Below are positions 9,366 through 20,151 of a stretch of DNA of 57,811 nucleotides, piece after piece. A program made the translations under genes and the position numbers. The stretch covers positions 1 through 57,811 of the forward strand of contig JABABQ010000073.1 of the NCBI GenBank assembly GCA_014238155.1, given 5' to 3'. The notes under the pieces were generated by a model. The model made no database searches. It was not told where the DNA came from and saw only the letters and a list, made by a program, of their open reading frames with translations. This stretch comes from Rhizobiaceae bacterium (GTDB lineage: Bacteria > Pseudomonadota > Alphaproteobacteria > Rhizobiales > Rhizobiaceae). Position 1 is the stretch's first letter. Each line of letters begins with the position of its first letter.

Positions 9366-9694
9366 CAAAATCGAGACTGTAATGAGAAACTTAACATGAT
9401 AAGTAAATGCGCCTCAACCGGGCCTCTTGTCAACTATTCACCACGCCATAGCCGATTGACGTCGATTGGACATCGGATTGTGGTTGGTTTCTTTCAGTCT
9501 CCCTAATTGTGACACATGATTTGGCCATGATGGACGCCACAATTAACCACAAGGGTTTCACATTACCGCGAATTCGGCACATGGGCATGGATTGCCATGA
9601 CCTCGGCTGCTCCAAATTCTGATCCGCAACCGTATGAAACCATTCGCAATTGCCCCATTGCCACTGATCGTTCAAGCAAATTTGCATTTTGTTA
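9366..9694. other. Intergenic region upstream of tamA, no gene recognised
   Basis: About 330 bases separate the HAD gene from tamA. An 85-codon open frame on the minus strand is rich in Trp and has no family resemblance, so I do not call it. The divergent promoters of the two flanking genes should lie here. No convincing palindrome or RNA gene is visible. Confidence 0.5.
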
Positions 9695-11755
9695 ATGATA
9701 AGTTCGAGTATTCGTCACGCGATAGGCTTTTTAACCTTAACCAACTATACTAACTTCACCAAAGCTGACCCTGACCTCTGCGGGATCGCTAATCAATATT
9801 CAAGCCAGAGATTGGGCCAAGAGTTGTTGAGTAAATTGTCCAGATTGCGATACGCCGCAACAACGGCGATTTTCGCGTGCTCCACCTTATCGCCTGTCTG
9901 GGTTGAGCCGGCGATAGCGCTGGAAATTTTTGGCACCTGTCTGATCGAGCCTTGTGATGAAGATCAGCAAACCGATCTGATTGATCCGCGTTATTATGAT
10001 GTTGAAGTTGATCTCTCTTCGACAACACCGGAAGAGCTTGGCAATTCCATTCGTGCAGCTTCCGAGCTTTGGCGTGGGAAAGATAAGCCGGTTGGAGGGT
10101 CCGCCGGTCTCATTGCTCGCGCGAAAGGCGACTATCGCCGGATACTGGCAGCATTGTATAATTCCGGTCGCTATGCCGGCGAAATTTCCATTCAACTGAA
10201 CGGTCGCGAAGTCTCGGATCTGGAAACCGGAACTGAACTACCTGCCCGGTCCAGCTTGCTTGTGACGGTTGATCCCGGCGCGGGATATTTGCTGGGCCGC
10301 ACGTCAATCATCAATATGGCACCGGAAACATTCGACCCGGCAGATCAGGTTGAAACTCCCCAGGACGTTGGATATGAGACCGGCAAGGTGGCCCGCGCCG
10401 ACGTCATCAAACGTGCAGCAGACGTCTCTATCGAAGCCTGGCGACAACAAGGATATCCCACAGCAGCCCTGTTGGACAAAACCGCAATCGCCAATCATCC
10501 CAACCAGTTGCTAAATGTCTCACTTGAACTGCAATCCGGCCCTAAAGCCGCCTATGGTGAACTGGTCGTGCGTGGTACAGAAGACATGGATCCCGAATTC
10601 GTCGCCTATATGGCCGATCTCCAGCCTGGGAAGGAATATGACCCCGATGACATAAGGAGCGCCTACCGGCGTCTCGACCGGCTGGGTGTATTCTCAACTC
10701 GCAAGGTTGTAGAGGCCAAGAGTGTTTCGGCAAACGGACTGCTGCCACTGCAACTGGTTGTCAAGGAAAGGGCTCTTCGGCGCATTGGAGTCGGTGCGTC
10801 CATATCGAGCGTGGATGGTGCCGGGATTGAAGCTTACTGGTTGCACCGCAACCTGTTTGGGAAGGCCGAACGGTTACGTCTGGACGCAAAATTCAGCGGC
10901 ATCGGCGCATCGGAAGATTTGGACAAATACGATTATTCATTGGGAGCCAAATTCACCAAACCCGGTATTTTTTCTCCTGATACCGATCTGACAGCCAACG
11001 CTTATGCAAAACACGAATTCAACGATTCCTATGAAGAATCGGGTTTTGGTGGTGCGGCGCATGTTATCAATTACTGGACAGATGAAATCACCCTGTCGGG
11101 CGGTGTATTTGCTGAAATAAGTCGTTTTGACGACAGTTTCGGAGAGCGCGACTTCGCAACCATCGGTCTGGACGGAGACGTGCTGTATGATGGTCGCGAC
11201 AATAAGTTGGATCCGACCGCCGGAATCTATGCGCGTTTCAACGCCAAACCGTTTTATGAATGGCAATATTCCAACCCCGGAGTGCGGTTTGAATCCGAGG
11301 TTCGCGGCTATCAGTCGGTAGACGCCGAAGCCCGTACAATCATCGCCGGCCGGGTAAAACTGGGGTCTGTATACGGTCAGGGAATTTCCCAATCCGCGCC
11401 AAGCTTTTTGTTTAACGCAGGCGGTGGCAGTTCTGTCCGCGGCTACGATCATAAAGGCATTGGTGTTGTTGATGCTATGGGCGAGGAAACAGCCGGCAAA
11501 TCTTTGTTTGAAACTTCGCTGGAACTGCGACAAAAAGTGATTGGAAATTTCGGCGTCGTTGCCTTCGTCGACGCGGGTACGGTTGGAGCAGAATCAATCG
11601 TTGATTTTTCCGAAGATCTTAGTGTCGGCGTTGGACTTGGGTTGCGCTATTATACCGGTCTTGGACCGATTCGAGTTGATGTGGCATTCCCATTGAACAA
11701 AACAGCCGGAGATTCAGATTTTGCGCTTTATGCCGGTCTCGGCCAGGCGTTTTGA
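9695..11755 (+). CDS. tamA: TamA, Omp85-family outer membrane assembly factor
   Basis: This protein of about 686 residues is an Omp85/BamA-type outer membrane protein. POTRA domains occupy the first half (for example YRRILAALYNSGRYAG and the AYRRLDRLGVFS segment). A 16-strand barrel fills the second half, with the conserved GGSSVRGYD segment and a terminal aromatic (GLGQAF). It works with TamB in placing outer membrane proteins and in envelope lipid homeostasis. The start is uncertain. The first 45 residues contain no signal peptide, whereas a good one begins at a TTG near 9824 (KLSRLRYAATTAIFACST up to the AIA/LEIFG cleavage region), so translation may begin there. It overlaps tamB by one base. 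Confidence 0.92.
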   Translation: MISSSIRHAIGFLTLTNYTNFTKADPDLCGIANQYSSQRLGQELLSKLSRLRYAATTAIFACSTLSPVWVEPAIALEIFGTCLIEPCDEDQQTDLIDPRYYDVEVDLSSTTPEELGNSIRAASELWRGKDKPVGGSAGLIARAKGDYRRILAALYNSGRYAGEISIQLNGREVSDLETGTELPARSSLLVTVDPGAGYLLGRTSIINMAPETFDPADQVETPQDVGYETGKVARADVIKRAADVSIEAWRQQGYPTAALLDKTAIANHPNQLLNVSLELQSGPKAAYGELVVRGTEDMDPEFVAYMADLQPGKEYDPDDIRSAYRRLDRLGVFSTRKVVEAKSVSANGLLPLQLVVKERALRRIGVGASISSVDGAGIEAYWLHRNLFGKAERLRLDAKFSGIGASEDLDKYDYSLGAKFTKPGIFSPDTDLTANAYAKHEFNDSYEESGFGGAAHVINYWTDEITLSGGVFAEISRFDDSFGERDFATIGLDGDVLYDGRDNKLDPTAGIYARFNAKPFYEWQYSNPGVRFESEVRGYQSVDAEARTIIAGRVKLGSVYGQGISQSAPSFLFNAGGGSSVRGYDHKGIGVVDAMGEETAGKSLFETSLELRQKVIGNFGVVAFVDAGTVGAESIVDFSEDLSVGVGLGLRYYTGLGPIRVDVAFPLNKTAGDSDFALYAGLGQAF

Positions 11756-14700
11756 TGGCGTTTGACAACAAAGGTCGAACATTACGTCTTCTGACTATTT
11801 GGATTGCAGCGTTTTTTCTGTTGTTGGTTTATCCGGTAACCACTCCATCGACGGCGCAGGATGCCGCTGAAAAGTCCTCCTTGATAGCTTTCGTTGAAGA
11901 GAAAATCTCGACAGAGAATTTTCGCGTCGGACTGAACGGTCTGGCCGGAAGCCTATCCTCTGACGTGTCGCTGGAATCAATTACTTTTGCTGACCGCAGC
12001 GGAGTCTGGCTGACTATTTCAAAGCCCCGATTAATCTGGAAACGCGCCTCGCTGCTATTGGGTGAGGTCGATGTCGAAAGTCTGTCAGCAGATTCAATCA
12101 CCCTGACCCGCCTGCCCGAGCCCGATGAGGCAGCACCATCGGCTGAAACCCGGCCCCTGGCCCTGCCCGAACTACCGGTTTCAGTATTGCTGGAAAAAAT
12201 CGAAATCAAATCGATCGACATAGATGAATCGGTTTTCGGTCTCGCTTCGAAAACAGATTTCGTCGGTAAACTGGCATTGGAAAACGGCCTGCTCGACGTT
12301 GATGTAAAAATGCAACGGCTCGATGGTGCCGGAGGAACTCTCAGTCTGGTGGGCGACTATAGTTCGGAAAAACAGTTTTTGAAATTGGCGGCTCAGTTAA
12401 TCGAACCGCAAGACGGCTTGTTTGTAAACTTGCTCAATATAGAAAAACGACCGCCCGTTTCATTGAATATTGCAGGCGAAGGGCCTGTATCGGCCTTTGA
12501 CATGAACCTTGCATTTGATGTGGATCAGCGTTCGGTTCTCAAAGGTGCACTAAAATTGTCAGGTGTGGAAAACGGTCAGGCCATCTCCGCCAATCTGGCC
12601 GGTCCACTGGCCACAATACTGCCGCAACAGCATCGAGAGTTTTTCGGAACAACCAGTCAGATAAATGCTACTGCATTGCTGCGTGATGACGGCGTGATCG
12701 ACATATCCTCCTTTGCTGTAAAAACCGGCAATCTGGATCTTGATGGCCGGGCCAGGTTTCTGACTGATGGTTTTCTGGGTGCCCTCCAGATGGAAATGTC
12801 GGTGTTACCAAATCAGACGCAAAAGGTTCGCCTGCCCGTAGCTGGAGGTGAGACCCGGCTTGATGCCATGCAGTTGAATATCGACTATGACGTCGAGCGT
12901 CAGGGCGGTTGGACGGCCAGCATGGTTGCCCAGAACATCGAACAACCGGGATTGTCTGTCCAGAACAGCACGCTGGTTGCCTCTGGTGTTGTTACTAACG
13001 CAAATAGTGCTGCCGATCGCCAGTTTACGTTTGCAACGCGCGGGCAATTGGACGGTTTGACAATTGATGATCCAAATGTCGCGAAGGCTGTTGGATCGTC
13101 GGCAAGCTTTCAAGGTGACGGCAGCTGGCAGGCAGGCCAGCCGGTAGTGATCGACCAGCTGAATCTGCTGTCACACGCTCTCGATTTGACAACATCAGGC
13201 AAGTTGACGGGCCTGACTTATACTGGCGTCACCCGTTTGGCTCTGAAACAACTTGCCGCCTTTTCCGGCCTCGCACAGCGCCCCCTTGAGGGACAGGCGG
13301 ATCTGCAGGCAGATGGCGAAGTGGATTTTCTGGTCGGCGGATTCAACATCAATCTTGATGGCACAGCAAATAATATCAGTCTTGGGTCACCTGCGCTGAA
13401 TGGACTGCTGCAGAGTAAGGTGCTGCTGTCGGGAAACGTTCAACGCAATCAGAACGGCCTTGAATTTAAACGGCTGCGTTTGGGGAATGCACAATTCCAC
13501 ACCGCTCTCAACGGACGTTACGCGACAAAGACCAGCGATCTTGAAGCGACGATCAAGATCCATGATCTGGTCGCCCTGTCCGACCAGGCGCACGGCCTTC
13601 TTGCGGTGGATTTATCTACAAGCGGCGAAGATCAAATTCATACCATAAAGGCAGAATTCAACCTGGCCTCAGGATCATTGCAAAACAAACCCGTCAAAGA
13701 TCTGGTCGCCAGATTTGGTGGTTTGTTCGGCAACGGCAAACTAAGCGGAATTCTGTCGGGTGATGGTGACCTCAATAGCAAACCCATCACATTGAATGGT
13801 GGCGTCGAGGTCGACTTCGCAGCGCAGAAGGCAGGCCCAGACTTTGCCATCAACGACTTCATCGCCGAAATAGGAGAAACTCGCATCGACATGAATCTAG
13901 GCCGTTCCGGCACGGCTTCAATCACAGGCACTGCGAAAATCTCCAGCACCAATATCAATGATCTCGCAGCGCTTGCTTTGATCAATGCAGCAGGTCAAGT
14001 CAATGGCTCGGTGGAGTTTCTCGACACCGACGGTCTGCAATCCCTCAGTGCCAGGTTGAAGACAAGGCAATTCAGATTTGACGATTACCGTGCAAGATCA
14101 ATTGATTTGGTTGGCAGCGTGGTTGATGTTTTCGGTCTGCCAAAACTAGGTGCCACGCTGGAAGGCCGTGATCTGCAGGTTCCAGGAACGAATATCCCGA
14201 CATTTTCTGCCAAGATTGGCACATCGGGTAACACCAGCTCTTATCAGATCATCGCCAAACTCTCAAAATATGAGTCAACCGTAAAATCAACCGGATCTGT
14301 AATTTACGGCCCCGAAAAGGCAGATATCGCAGTCAAGACATTCTCGACCATATCAAGGCTTGCAAAAATCCGACTGCTTTCACCAACAAATATTCAGCTG
14401 ACCCGCGATGGATCAACCGTCTTGTCAAAGACCCGGTTGGCAATTGATAGTGGACAACTTGTTGTAGGCGGTTCAGTTGGCGACAGTCTGAATATTCAGG
14501 TCGACCTGCAAAGCCTGCCACTGAAAATCGCCAATGCATTTCAACCCGGTCTGGGAGCGACTGGCAGTCTTTCGGGCCGGGTAAACTTGCAAGGGTCCAC
14601 CAAAGATCCGCAGATCAGTTACAAGCTGAATGGTGCCGGTATTGGAAGCCGCCAGCTGGCCAACGCAAATATTGCCAACATGCAGTTGAACCTGTCCGGC

Positions 14701-16095
14701 GGGTTCCGTAATCAAACAGTCAACATCTCATCTTTGAATGCCAGCAACAGCCAACAAATTCGACTGAATGCTTCCGGATCAATCCCCCTGCAAGGGGCAG
14801 GACTGAATCTCAAGGCTAACGGCAATATTCCGCTTTCGGTGGCCCAATTTGCCCTGGCCAGCCGTGGATCCAAAATTACCGGCAATGCCCGATTTGATAT
14901 CGGATTGTCAGGATCACTGCAGGCCCCCCGACCAAGAGGCCTCGTGACGGTCGAGAATGGGACATTGATTGATCCACTCTCTAATTTGCAACTGATAAAT
15001 ATCGGGTTGCTGGCAGGATTGGAAAATAACCGAATTACGATCTCCCGCAGCAATGCAAGTCTCTCCAGCGGGGGCAATGTGCGTGTCACTGGTTCTGTGG
15101 GATTGTCTGAGCAGTTTCCCGCGAACTTTAAAATAGCGCTCAACGGGGCTCGCTATAGTGATGGCGCAACATTTTCCAGCCAGTTCAGCGGCGCTTTGCG
15201 GCTAACCGGACCTCTGCTTGGCGATCCCACCCTGAGCGGCAACATCAATCTGGCGAAAACCGAAATCGCCGTACCAGAGAGTTTCGCTTCAAGTGACGAT
15301 ATTCTGGAAGTTGATCACGTTCAGCCCAATCAAGAGGTCGCCAAAACATTGGCGCGGCTGGAACGAGCCACTCCGAAAGCACGACCAACATCCCGGCCAA
15401 GTGTTCTCAAACTCGATGTGACAGTAAATGCACCAAATCAAATATTTATCCGCGGGCGTGGTCTGGATGCCGAACTTGGCGGTAGCATCCGGCTCAACGG
15501 CCCGGTCAACAACGTCTCTCCAACAGGAGCCTTTGATCTGCGCCGTGGAAGGCTGCTGATTTTGGGCCAGCGCCTGGATTTGACCCAGGGCCGCGTCACC
15601 CTTTCAGGTGATCTCGATCCGGTGCTAAGTCTGGTTGCCCAAACCGATGCAGGCGACGTGGTCGCCTATATTACCGTCAGTGGACGGGCCTCAGACATCA
15701 AGGTCAGCTTCACCTCAAGCCCTGAACTGCCGGAAGACGAGGTTCTGGCGAAGATCATATTTGGCCGCTCGATAGAGGAATTGTCGCCGTCTCAGATCAT
15801 CAAGCTGGCGTCAATTGCGGCTGAACTAACCGGCGGGTCCAGCCCGGGATTGGTTGACACGTTGCGCCGCGGCACCGGTTTGGATGATCTTGATATTGTT
15901 CAAGATAAACAAGGAGATACGGCGGTGAAGGCCGGAAAATATCTCAGCGACAACGTATATGTTGGTGTGCAGGCCGGCCAGAATACTCAGGAAGCGACAA
16001 TCAACCTTGACATCACCAATGATGTCACAGCACGGGGTACCGTTGATTCAGAAGGCGGATCCAGTTTGGGCATCTTTTTGGAAAAAGATTACTGA
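11755..16095 (+). CDS. tamB: TamB, inner-membrane-anchored translocation/assembly protein
   Basis: This is a very large protein of 1446 residues with an N-terminal membrane anchor (about residues 9-30) and a long periplasmic stretch of beta-rich AsmA/TamB-like repeats. The C-terminal DUF490 (TamB) domain is recognisable, with ELPEDEVLAKIIFGRSIEEL and a terminal LGIFLEKDY. TamB spans the periplasm with TamA, forming a groove that carries lipids or helps outer membrane protein insertion. The ATG overlaps the tamA stop (TGATG). A TTG one codon upstream is an alternative. Length and repeat content are normal for the family. Confidence 0.94.
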   Translation: MAFDNKGRTLRLLTIWIAAFFLLLVYPVTTPSTAQDAAEKSSLIAFVEEKISTENFRVGLNGLAGSLSSDVSLESITFADRSGVWLTISKPRLIWKRASLLLGEVDVESLSADSITLTRLPEPDEAAPSAETRPLALPELPVSVLLEKIEIKSIDIDESVFGLASKTDFVGKLALENGLLDVDVKMQRLDGAGGTLSLVGDYSSEKQFLKLAAQLIEPQDGLFVNLLNIEKRPPVSLNIAGEGPVSAFDMNLAFDVDQRSVLKGALKLSGVENGQAISANLAGPLATILPQQHREFFGTTSQINATALLRDDGVIDISSFAVKTGNLDLDGRARFLTDGFLGALQMEMSVLPNQTQKVRLPVAGGETRLDAMQLNIDYDVERQGGWTASMVAQNIEQPGLSVQNSTLVASGVVTNANSAADRQFTFATRGQLDGLTIDDPNVAKAVGSSASFQGDGSWQAGQPVVIDQLNLLSHALDLTTSGKLTGLTYTGVTRLALKQLAAFSGLAQRPLEGQADLQADGEVDFLVGGFNINLDGTANNISLGSPALNGLLQSKVLLSGNVQRNQNGLEFKRLRLGNAQFHTALNGRYATKTSDLEATIKIHDLVALSDQAHGLLAVDLSTSGEDQIHTIKAEFNLASGSLQNKPVKDLVARFGGLFGNGKLSGILSGDGDLNSKPITLNGGVEVDFAAQKAGPDFAINDFIAEIGETRIDMNLGRSGTASITGTAKISSTNINDLAALALINAAGQVNGSVEFLDTDGLQSLSARLKTRQFRFDDYRARSIDLVGSVVDVFGLPKLGATLEGRDLQVPGTNIPTFSAKIGTSGNTSSYQIIAKLSKYESTVKSTGSVIYGPEKADIAVKTFSTISRLAKIRLLSPTNIQLTRDGSTVLSKTRLAIDSGQLVVGGSVGDSLNIQVDLQSLPLKIANAFQPGLGATGSLSGRVNLQGSTKDPQISYKLNGAGIGSRQLANANIANMQLNLSGGFRNQTVNISSLNASNSQQIRLNASGSIPLQGAGLNLKANGNIPLSVAQFALASRGSKITGNARFDIGLSGSLQAPRPRGLVTVENGTLIDPLSNLQLINIGLLAGLENNRITISRSNASLSSGGNVRVTGSVGLSEQFPANFKIALNGARYSDGATFSSQFSGALRLTGPLLGDPTLSGNINLAKTEIAVPESFASSDDILEVDHVQPNQEVAKTLARLERATPKARPTSRPSVLKLDVTVNAPNQIFIRGRGLDAELGGSIRLNGPVNNVSPTGAFDLRRGRLLILGQRLDLTQGRVTLSGDLDPVLSLVAQTDAGDVVAYITVSGRASDIKVSFTSSPELPEDEVLAKIIFGRSIEELSPSQIIKLASIAAELTGGSSPGLVDTLRRGTGLDDLDIVQDKQGDTAVKAGKYLSDNVYVGVQAGQNTQEATINLDITNDVTARGTVDSEGGSSLGIFLEKDY

Positions 16096-16220
16096 GCCTG
16101 CTTGCTCACTTCAAAAACCCAACCCCTATTGCTTGCAAACCCATGCAGGAATCGCAACAAAGTCTCAATTATTGACAACTTCTGGCTTGCACGGCGCGCT
16201 GTTTGTATTAGGCTCCCTGC

Positions 16221-17261
16221 ATGACGAGTACGAGTATCAAACGGGCAAGTTCAATTTCTGCTGATAAATCACCTTCTGCCACGCTGCAAACCGTTCTGGA
16301 TGTGGAAGGGCTGCAAACCGTTTTTCACACCCAGGACGGTAATGTTCACGCCGTCAATGATGTCAGTTTTTCTTTGGAAGCCGGCGAGTTGCTAGGCATC
16401 GTTGGAGAATCCGGATCCGGCAAGAGCGTCACGATGATGTCGTTGCTCAAGCTGTTGCCCATGCCCCCCGCTGAGATTGTTGCCGGCAAGGTCATGTTTG
16501 ACGGTCAGGACTTGCTGCAGCTTAACCTCGAACAATTACGTGAAGTGCGCGGCGGCGATATCGGATTTATCTTCCAGGACCCGATGACGTCACTAAATCC
16601 TGTGTTCACAGTTGGGTTTCAAATCATGGAACCTTTGCGGGTCCACATGAATCTCAGCAAGAAGCAGGCCAAAGAGCGGGCGGTCGAACTGCTTGAACTG
16701 GTTGGCATTCCATCAGCCGCCGATCGGCTGCGCGATTTTCCGCATCAGTTTTCAGGCGGTATGCGCCAGCGTGTCATGATTGCCATTGCGTTGGCCTGTG
16801 ATCCGAAAGTTTTGATTGCCGATGAGCCGACAACGGCCCTTGACGTGACAGTGCAAGCCCAGATCATTGAAATCGTCAAGGATTTACGACAAAAACTGGG
16901 TATGGCGATTGTCTGGATTACCCATGATCTGGGGGTTGTTGCCGGGATCGCTGATCGGGTGGCGGTCATGTATGGTGGCCAGATTGTCGAATATGCCGAT
17001 GTCGCCCAACTCTATGACGATCCACGGCATCCTTATACAAGAGCGCTCTTGCAAACCCTTCCCCGACAGGAAGGAGAACGCGAAGCACGGCTGGTCAGCA
17101 TTCCCGGCCAGGCGCCCAATCTGAAAGGACCGCTCGCCTCCTGCCCGTTCGCGCCTCGTTGCACTCAGGTTCACGACAAATGCTTGCAAAAGAATCCCCC
17201 TCTCTTCGACATTAACGACCATCAGAAGTCAGCCTGCTGGCTGGAGGAAGCCAATGACTGA
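16221..17261 (+). CDS. Peptide ABC transporter ATP-binding protein (DppD/OppD type)
   Basis: This 346-residue ATPase belongs to a Dpp/Opp-type importer. The Walker A is GESGSGKSV, the Q-loop region [14 protein letters not shown], the signature FSGGMRQRV, the Walker [14 protein letters not shown] and the H-loop [11 protein letters not shown]-terminal oligopeptide extension has [14 protein letters not shown], a Cys cluster that in some members holds an iron-sulfur cluster. It drives uptake with the second ATPase DppF, which it overlaps by eight bases. Di/oligopeptide is the family default substrate, but related systems carry nickel, sugars or opines, so the substrate is open. Confidence 0.92.
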   Translation: MTSTSIKRASSISADKSPSATLQTVLDVEGLQTVFHTQDGNVHAVNDVSFSLEAGELLGIVGESGSGKSVTMMSLLKLLPMPPAEIVAGKVMFDGQDLLQLNLEQLREVRGGDIGFIFQDPMTSLNPVFTVGFQIMEPLRVHMNLSKKQAKERAVELLELVGIPSAADRLRDFPHQFSGGMRQRVMIAIALACDPKVLIADEPTTALDVTVQAQIIEIVKDLRQKLGMAIVWITHDLGVVAGIADRVAVMYGGQIVEYADVAQLYDDPRHPYTRALLQTLPRQEGEREARLVSIPGQAPNLKGPLASCPFAPRCTQVHDKCLQKNPPLFDINDHQKSACWLEEAND

Positions 17262-18258
17262 AGCAGATGTGCAGGATAGAACCCGCAGTGACGAGACGCT
17301 GGTGGATGTCAGCAACTTGAAAATGCACTTCCCCATTTACAAGGGGCTGTTTCGAAGAAAAGTAGGGGACGTCAAAGCAGTTGACGGTGTCACATTTGAA
17401 ATCCGGCGCGGTGAAACCCTGGGCCTTGTAGGCGAGTCCGGTTGTGGAAAGTCTACTGCCGGGCGTGCCGTGCTGCGGCTTTACGAACTTACCGATGGCG
17501 TCATTTCATTCGAAGGTGAGGACATCGCCAAATTGTCGCCTACCGAACTGCGCCAACGACGCCCCCGCATGCAAATGATCTTTCAGGACCCTCAAGCCTG
17601 CCTGAATCCGCGCATGACAGTTGGAGCGATCATTGCCGAGCCGCTGGTCGAACACAAGGATATGACCAGCGAGGAACGCAAAGAAAGAGTTCAGGAACTG
17701 CTCAATTCTGTCGGCATGAATCCGGATTTCGTCAACCGCTATCCCCATGAATTTTCCGGCGGACAGCGGCAACGCATTGGAATTGCAAGAGCGTTGGCAC
17801 TCGATCCCGATTTCATCGTTTGTGATGAACCGATAGCCGCCCTCGACGTTTCGATTCAGGCGCAGGTTGTCAATCTTCTTGAAGATTTGCAGAAACAGCG
17901 TGGCCTGACTTATCTGTTCATCTCCCATGATCTGTCGATGGTGCGTCATATCGCCGACCGCGTTGCGGTGATGTATCTGGGTAAGATTATGGAACTGGCG
18001 CCGCGTGAAAAACTGTTTGCCGATCCCAAACACCCCTATACCCAGGCATTGCTGTCGGCCGTTCCGGTGGCGGACCCTGACGTCGAAGCCTCGCGTGAAC
18101 GAATCATTTTGGAAGGCGACGTGCCGAGTCCCAGCAATCCACCCAGCGGTTGTGTATTCAGCACACGCTGTCCGGTCGCCGAGAAAAAATGCTTTACGGA
18201 AGCGCCGCAATGGCGTGAACTTCAACCAGATCAGTTTGTCGCCTGCCATTTGGCCTGA
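17254..18258 (+). CDS. Peptide ABC transporter ATP-binding protein (DppF/OppF type)
   Basis: This 334-residue ATPase is the partner of the upstream one. It shows Walker [23 protein letters not shown], signature [10 protein letters not shown], Walker [14 protein letters not shown] and H-loop FISHDLSMV. The C-terminal region again has the [16 protein letters not shown] Cys motif. It begins inside the end of the preceding gene, so the two are coupled. The long N-terminal [20 protein letters not shown] is typical of the F-type subunit. A 87-base spacer with two hairpins separates it from the binding-protein gene. Confidence 0.92.
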   Translation: MTEADVQDRTRSDETLVDVSNLKMHFPIYKGLFRRKVGDVKAVDGVTFEIRRGETLGLVGESGCGKSTAGRAVLRLYELTDGVISFEGEDIAKLSPTELRQRRPRMQMIFQDPQACLNPRMTVGAIIAEPLVEHKDMTSEERKERVQELLNSVGMNPDFVNRYPHEFSGGQRQRIGIARALALDPDFIVCDEPIAALDVSIQAQVVNLLEDLQKQRGLTYLFISHDLSMVRHIADRVAVMYLGKIMELAPREKLFADPKHPYTQALLSAVPVADPDVEASRERIILEGDVPSPSNPPSGCVFSTRCPVAEKKCFTEAPQWRELQPDQFVACHLA

Positions 18259-18275
18259 CGGTGAACAGATAAACA

Positions 18276-18325
18276 GTCGGCAGGAACTGCCGACAGAATA
18301 TTAAAAATCGGTCGAACAATCGACC
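18276..18325 (+). promoter_or_regulatory. Two adjacent RNA hairpins between dppF-like and binding-protein genes
   Basis: GTCGGCAG-GAA-CTGCCGAC (18276-18294) is a perfect 8-bp stem with a 3-base loop. GGTCGA-ACAA-TCGACC (18310-18325) is a perfect 6-bp stem with a 4-base loop. Neither is followed by a T run, so they are not classic terminators. They could protect the 5' end of a processed mRNA for the binding protein or mark a cleavage site. A good GGGAG ribosome site follows before the ATG at 18346. Confidence 0.55.
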
Positions 18326-18345
18326 AGTACTAACGGGAGACCTAA

Positions 18346-20058
18346 ATGCAAAAATTAAAAACCTTACTCCTTGCGTCCGCTGCGGTGGCAGTGGCCTCGG
18401 GAGCTGCATTTGCAGATGGCCATGAGAAGCGTGGCCGAGACGGTGAAGTCAAGATTATATACTGGCAGGCACCTTCAACACTGAACCCCTACCTGTCCGG
18501 TGGTACGAAGGAAGTTGAGAGCGCCAGTCTGGTACTTGAATCACTGGCCCGTTTTGACAACAACGGCAAGATGATTCCGTGGCTTGCTGCCGAAGTCCCA
18601 ACCGTTGAAAATGGTGGCGTTGCAGCCGACCTAACTTCCATCACATGGAAGTTGAAGGAAGGTGTGAAATGGTCTGACGGATCAGCCCTGACTGCAAATG
18701 ATGCGGTATTCACCTGGAAATACTGCACGGACCCCGCCGGTGGTTGTGCCCAGCTCAGCTATTTCGACGGTGTGAAGAATGTTGAGGCCGTTGACGACCT
18801 GACAATCAAGATCACATTTAGCGGTTCAAAGCCGTTCCCGTATACAGCCCTGGTTGGTGCTGAAAGCCCGATTATTCAGGCAGCGCAGTTTGCCGAGTGC
18901 ACCGGCGCCAAAGCACCTGAATGTACAGAGGCAAACTTTGGCCCAATCGGCACTGGCCCATTTGTGGTTGACCAGTTCAAGCCAAATGATGTGATCCAGT
19001 TCTCCGCCAACGAACAGTACCGCGACCCTGGCAAACCTGCCTTTGCGAAGGTATTGTTTAAAGGCGGTGGAGACGCGGCCTCTGCTGCGCGTGCTGTATT
19101 GGAGACTGGCGAATTCGACTATGCCTGGAACCTGCAGATTGATCCAAAACTGCTGGCCAGCATGGAAGCCAAGGGCCTCGGCACCGTGCAAACGGCGTTT
19201 GGTACATCTGTTGAGCGTCTACACCTCAACCAGAGTAATCCGGACCCAGCATTGGGCGATGGTCGCGCAACAATTGAACACCCGCATCCGTTCCTCACCG
19301 ATCCCCGTATCGGCAAGGCGCTTTCCATGGCGATCGACCGCGCTTTGTTGGTTGAAGTTGGCTATGGCGCAGGCGGTCAGGTCACCTGTAACGTGCTTCC
19401 AGCTCCTGCTGCTTATGCATCAACAGCAAATGACTCCTGTAAGATTCAGGACATCGCGGGCGCCAAGAAAATTCTTGACGATGCCGGTTGGGTACCAGGC
19501 GCGGATGGTGTGCGTAGCAAAGATGGCATTCGTTTGAGCGTATCCTACCAGACCTCTACCAATGCGGTGCGCCAGGACTCACAGGCACTGATCAAGCAGT
19601 GGTGGGCAGAACTTGGTGTTGAGACCGAGTTGCGCAACATCGACGCTTCCGTGTTCTTCGGCGGTGACCCATCAAGCCCCGATACATTCCAGAAGTTCTT
19701 CGCAGACATTGAAATGTACACCAACAACTTCTCTGGCGTGGACCCGGAAGCCTATATGGCCAACTGGCGTTGTACAGAAATCCCAAGCCCCAAAAGTCAG
19801 TGGCAGGGTGCTAACATGCAACGCTTCTGTGACCCGGCTTACGATGCTCTCGTCGACAAGATGAGCGGCACAGCGGCTCTGGAAGATCGTGCGGCTCTGG
19901 CCAAAGAGATGAACGATATGATTATGAAGTCATATTCGATCGTCCCACTGATTCACCGTGGTGGTGTATCGGCTCACGCCAATACGCTTGGTGGCGTCAT
20001 AATCTCCGATTGGGACACTGAATTGTGGAACATCGCAGACTGGCATCGCGCCAAATAG
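18346..20058 (+). CDS. Peptide ABC transporter periplasmic substrate-binding protein (SBP_bac_5)
   Basis: This 570-residue protein starts with a clear signal peptide (MQKLKTLLLASAAVAVASGA, cleaved near AFA/DGH). It is a cluster C (family 5) solute-binding protein with the typical IIYWQAPSTLNPYLSGG opening, TWKLKEGVKWSDG and a C-terminal YSIVPLIHRGG region. It binds the transported solute in the periplasm and hands it to the DppBC-like permeases. It lies between ATPase and permease genes, an order less common than binding protein first. Hairpins precede it and a terminator follows it, so its mRNA level may exceed the rest. The ligand cannot be read from sequence. Confidence 0.93.
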   Translation: MQKLKTLLLASAAVAVASGAAFADGHEKRGRDGEVKIIYWQAPSTLNPYLSGGTKEVESASLVLESLARFDNNGKMIPWLAAEVPTVENGGVAADLTSITWKLKEGVKWSDGSALTANDAVFTWKYCTDPAGGCAQLSYFDGVKNVEAVDDLTIKITFSGSKPFPYTALVGAESPIIQAAQFAECTGAKAPECTEANFGPIGTGPFVVDQFKPNDVIQFSANEQYRDPGKPAFAKVLFKGGGDAASAARAVLETGEFDYAWNLQIDPKLLASMEAKGLGTVQTAFGTSVERLHLNQSNPDPALGDGRATIEHPHPFLTDPRIGKALSMAIDRALLVEVGYGAGGQVTCNVLPAPAAYASTANDSCKIQDIAGAKKILDDAGWVPGADGVRSKDGIRLSVSYQTSTNAVRQDSQALIKQWWAELGVETELRNIDASVFFGGDPSSPDTFQKFFADIEMYTNNFSGVDPEAYMANWRCTEIPSPKSQWQGANMQRFCDPAYDALVDKMSGTAALEDRAALAKEMNDMIMKSYSIVPLIHRGGVSAHANTLGGVIISDWDTELWNIADWHRAK

Positions 20059-20065
20059 TCTGATC

Positions 20066-20100
20066 TCGGGGCCGGTACGTCAGTATTGGCCCCGATTTTT
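20066..20100 (+). terminator. Intra-operon Rho-independent terminator or attenuator
   Basis: TCGGGGCC (20066-20073) pairs perfectly with GGCCCCGA (20088-20095) across a 14-base loop and is followed by TTTTT. It sits between the binding-protein stop and the first permease gene, so it probably reduces read-through. That fits the need for more binding protein than permease. Confidence 0.75.
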
Positions 20101-20151
20101 ATATGATTATGTATTCCTGACGCCAGCCGCGCTGCAAGGTTCTAAAGCCAT

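Noticed and set aside
9430-9687. 85-codon minus-strand frame between the HAD gene and tamA
   Set aside because: Unusual Trp-rich composition, no family likeness and no clear ribosome site.
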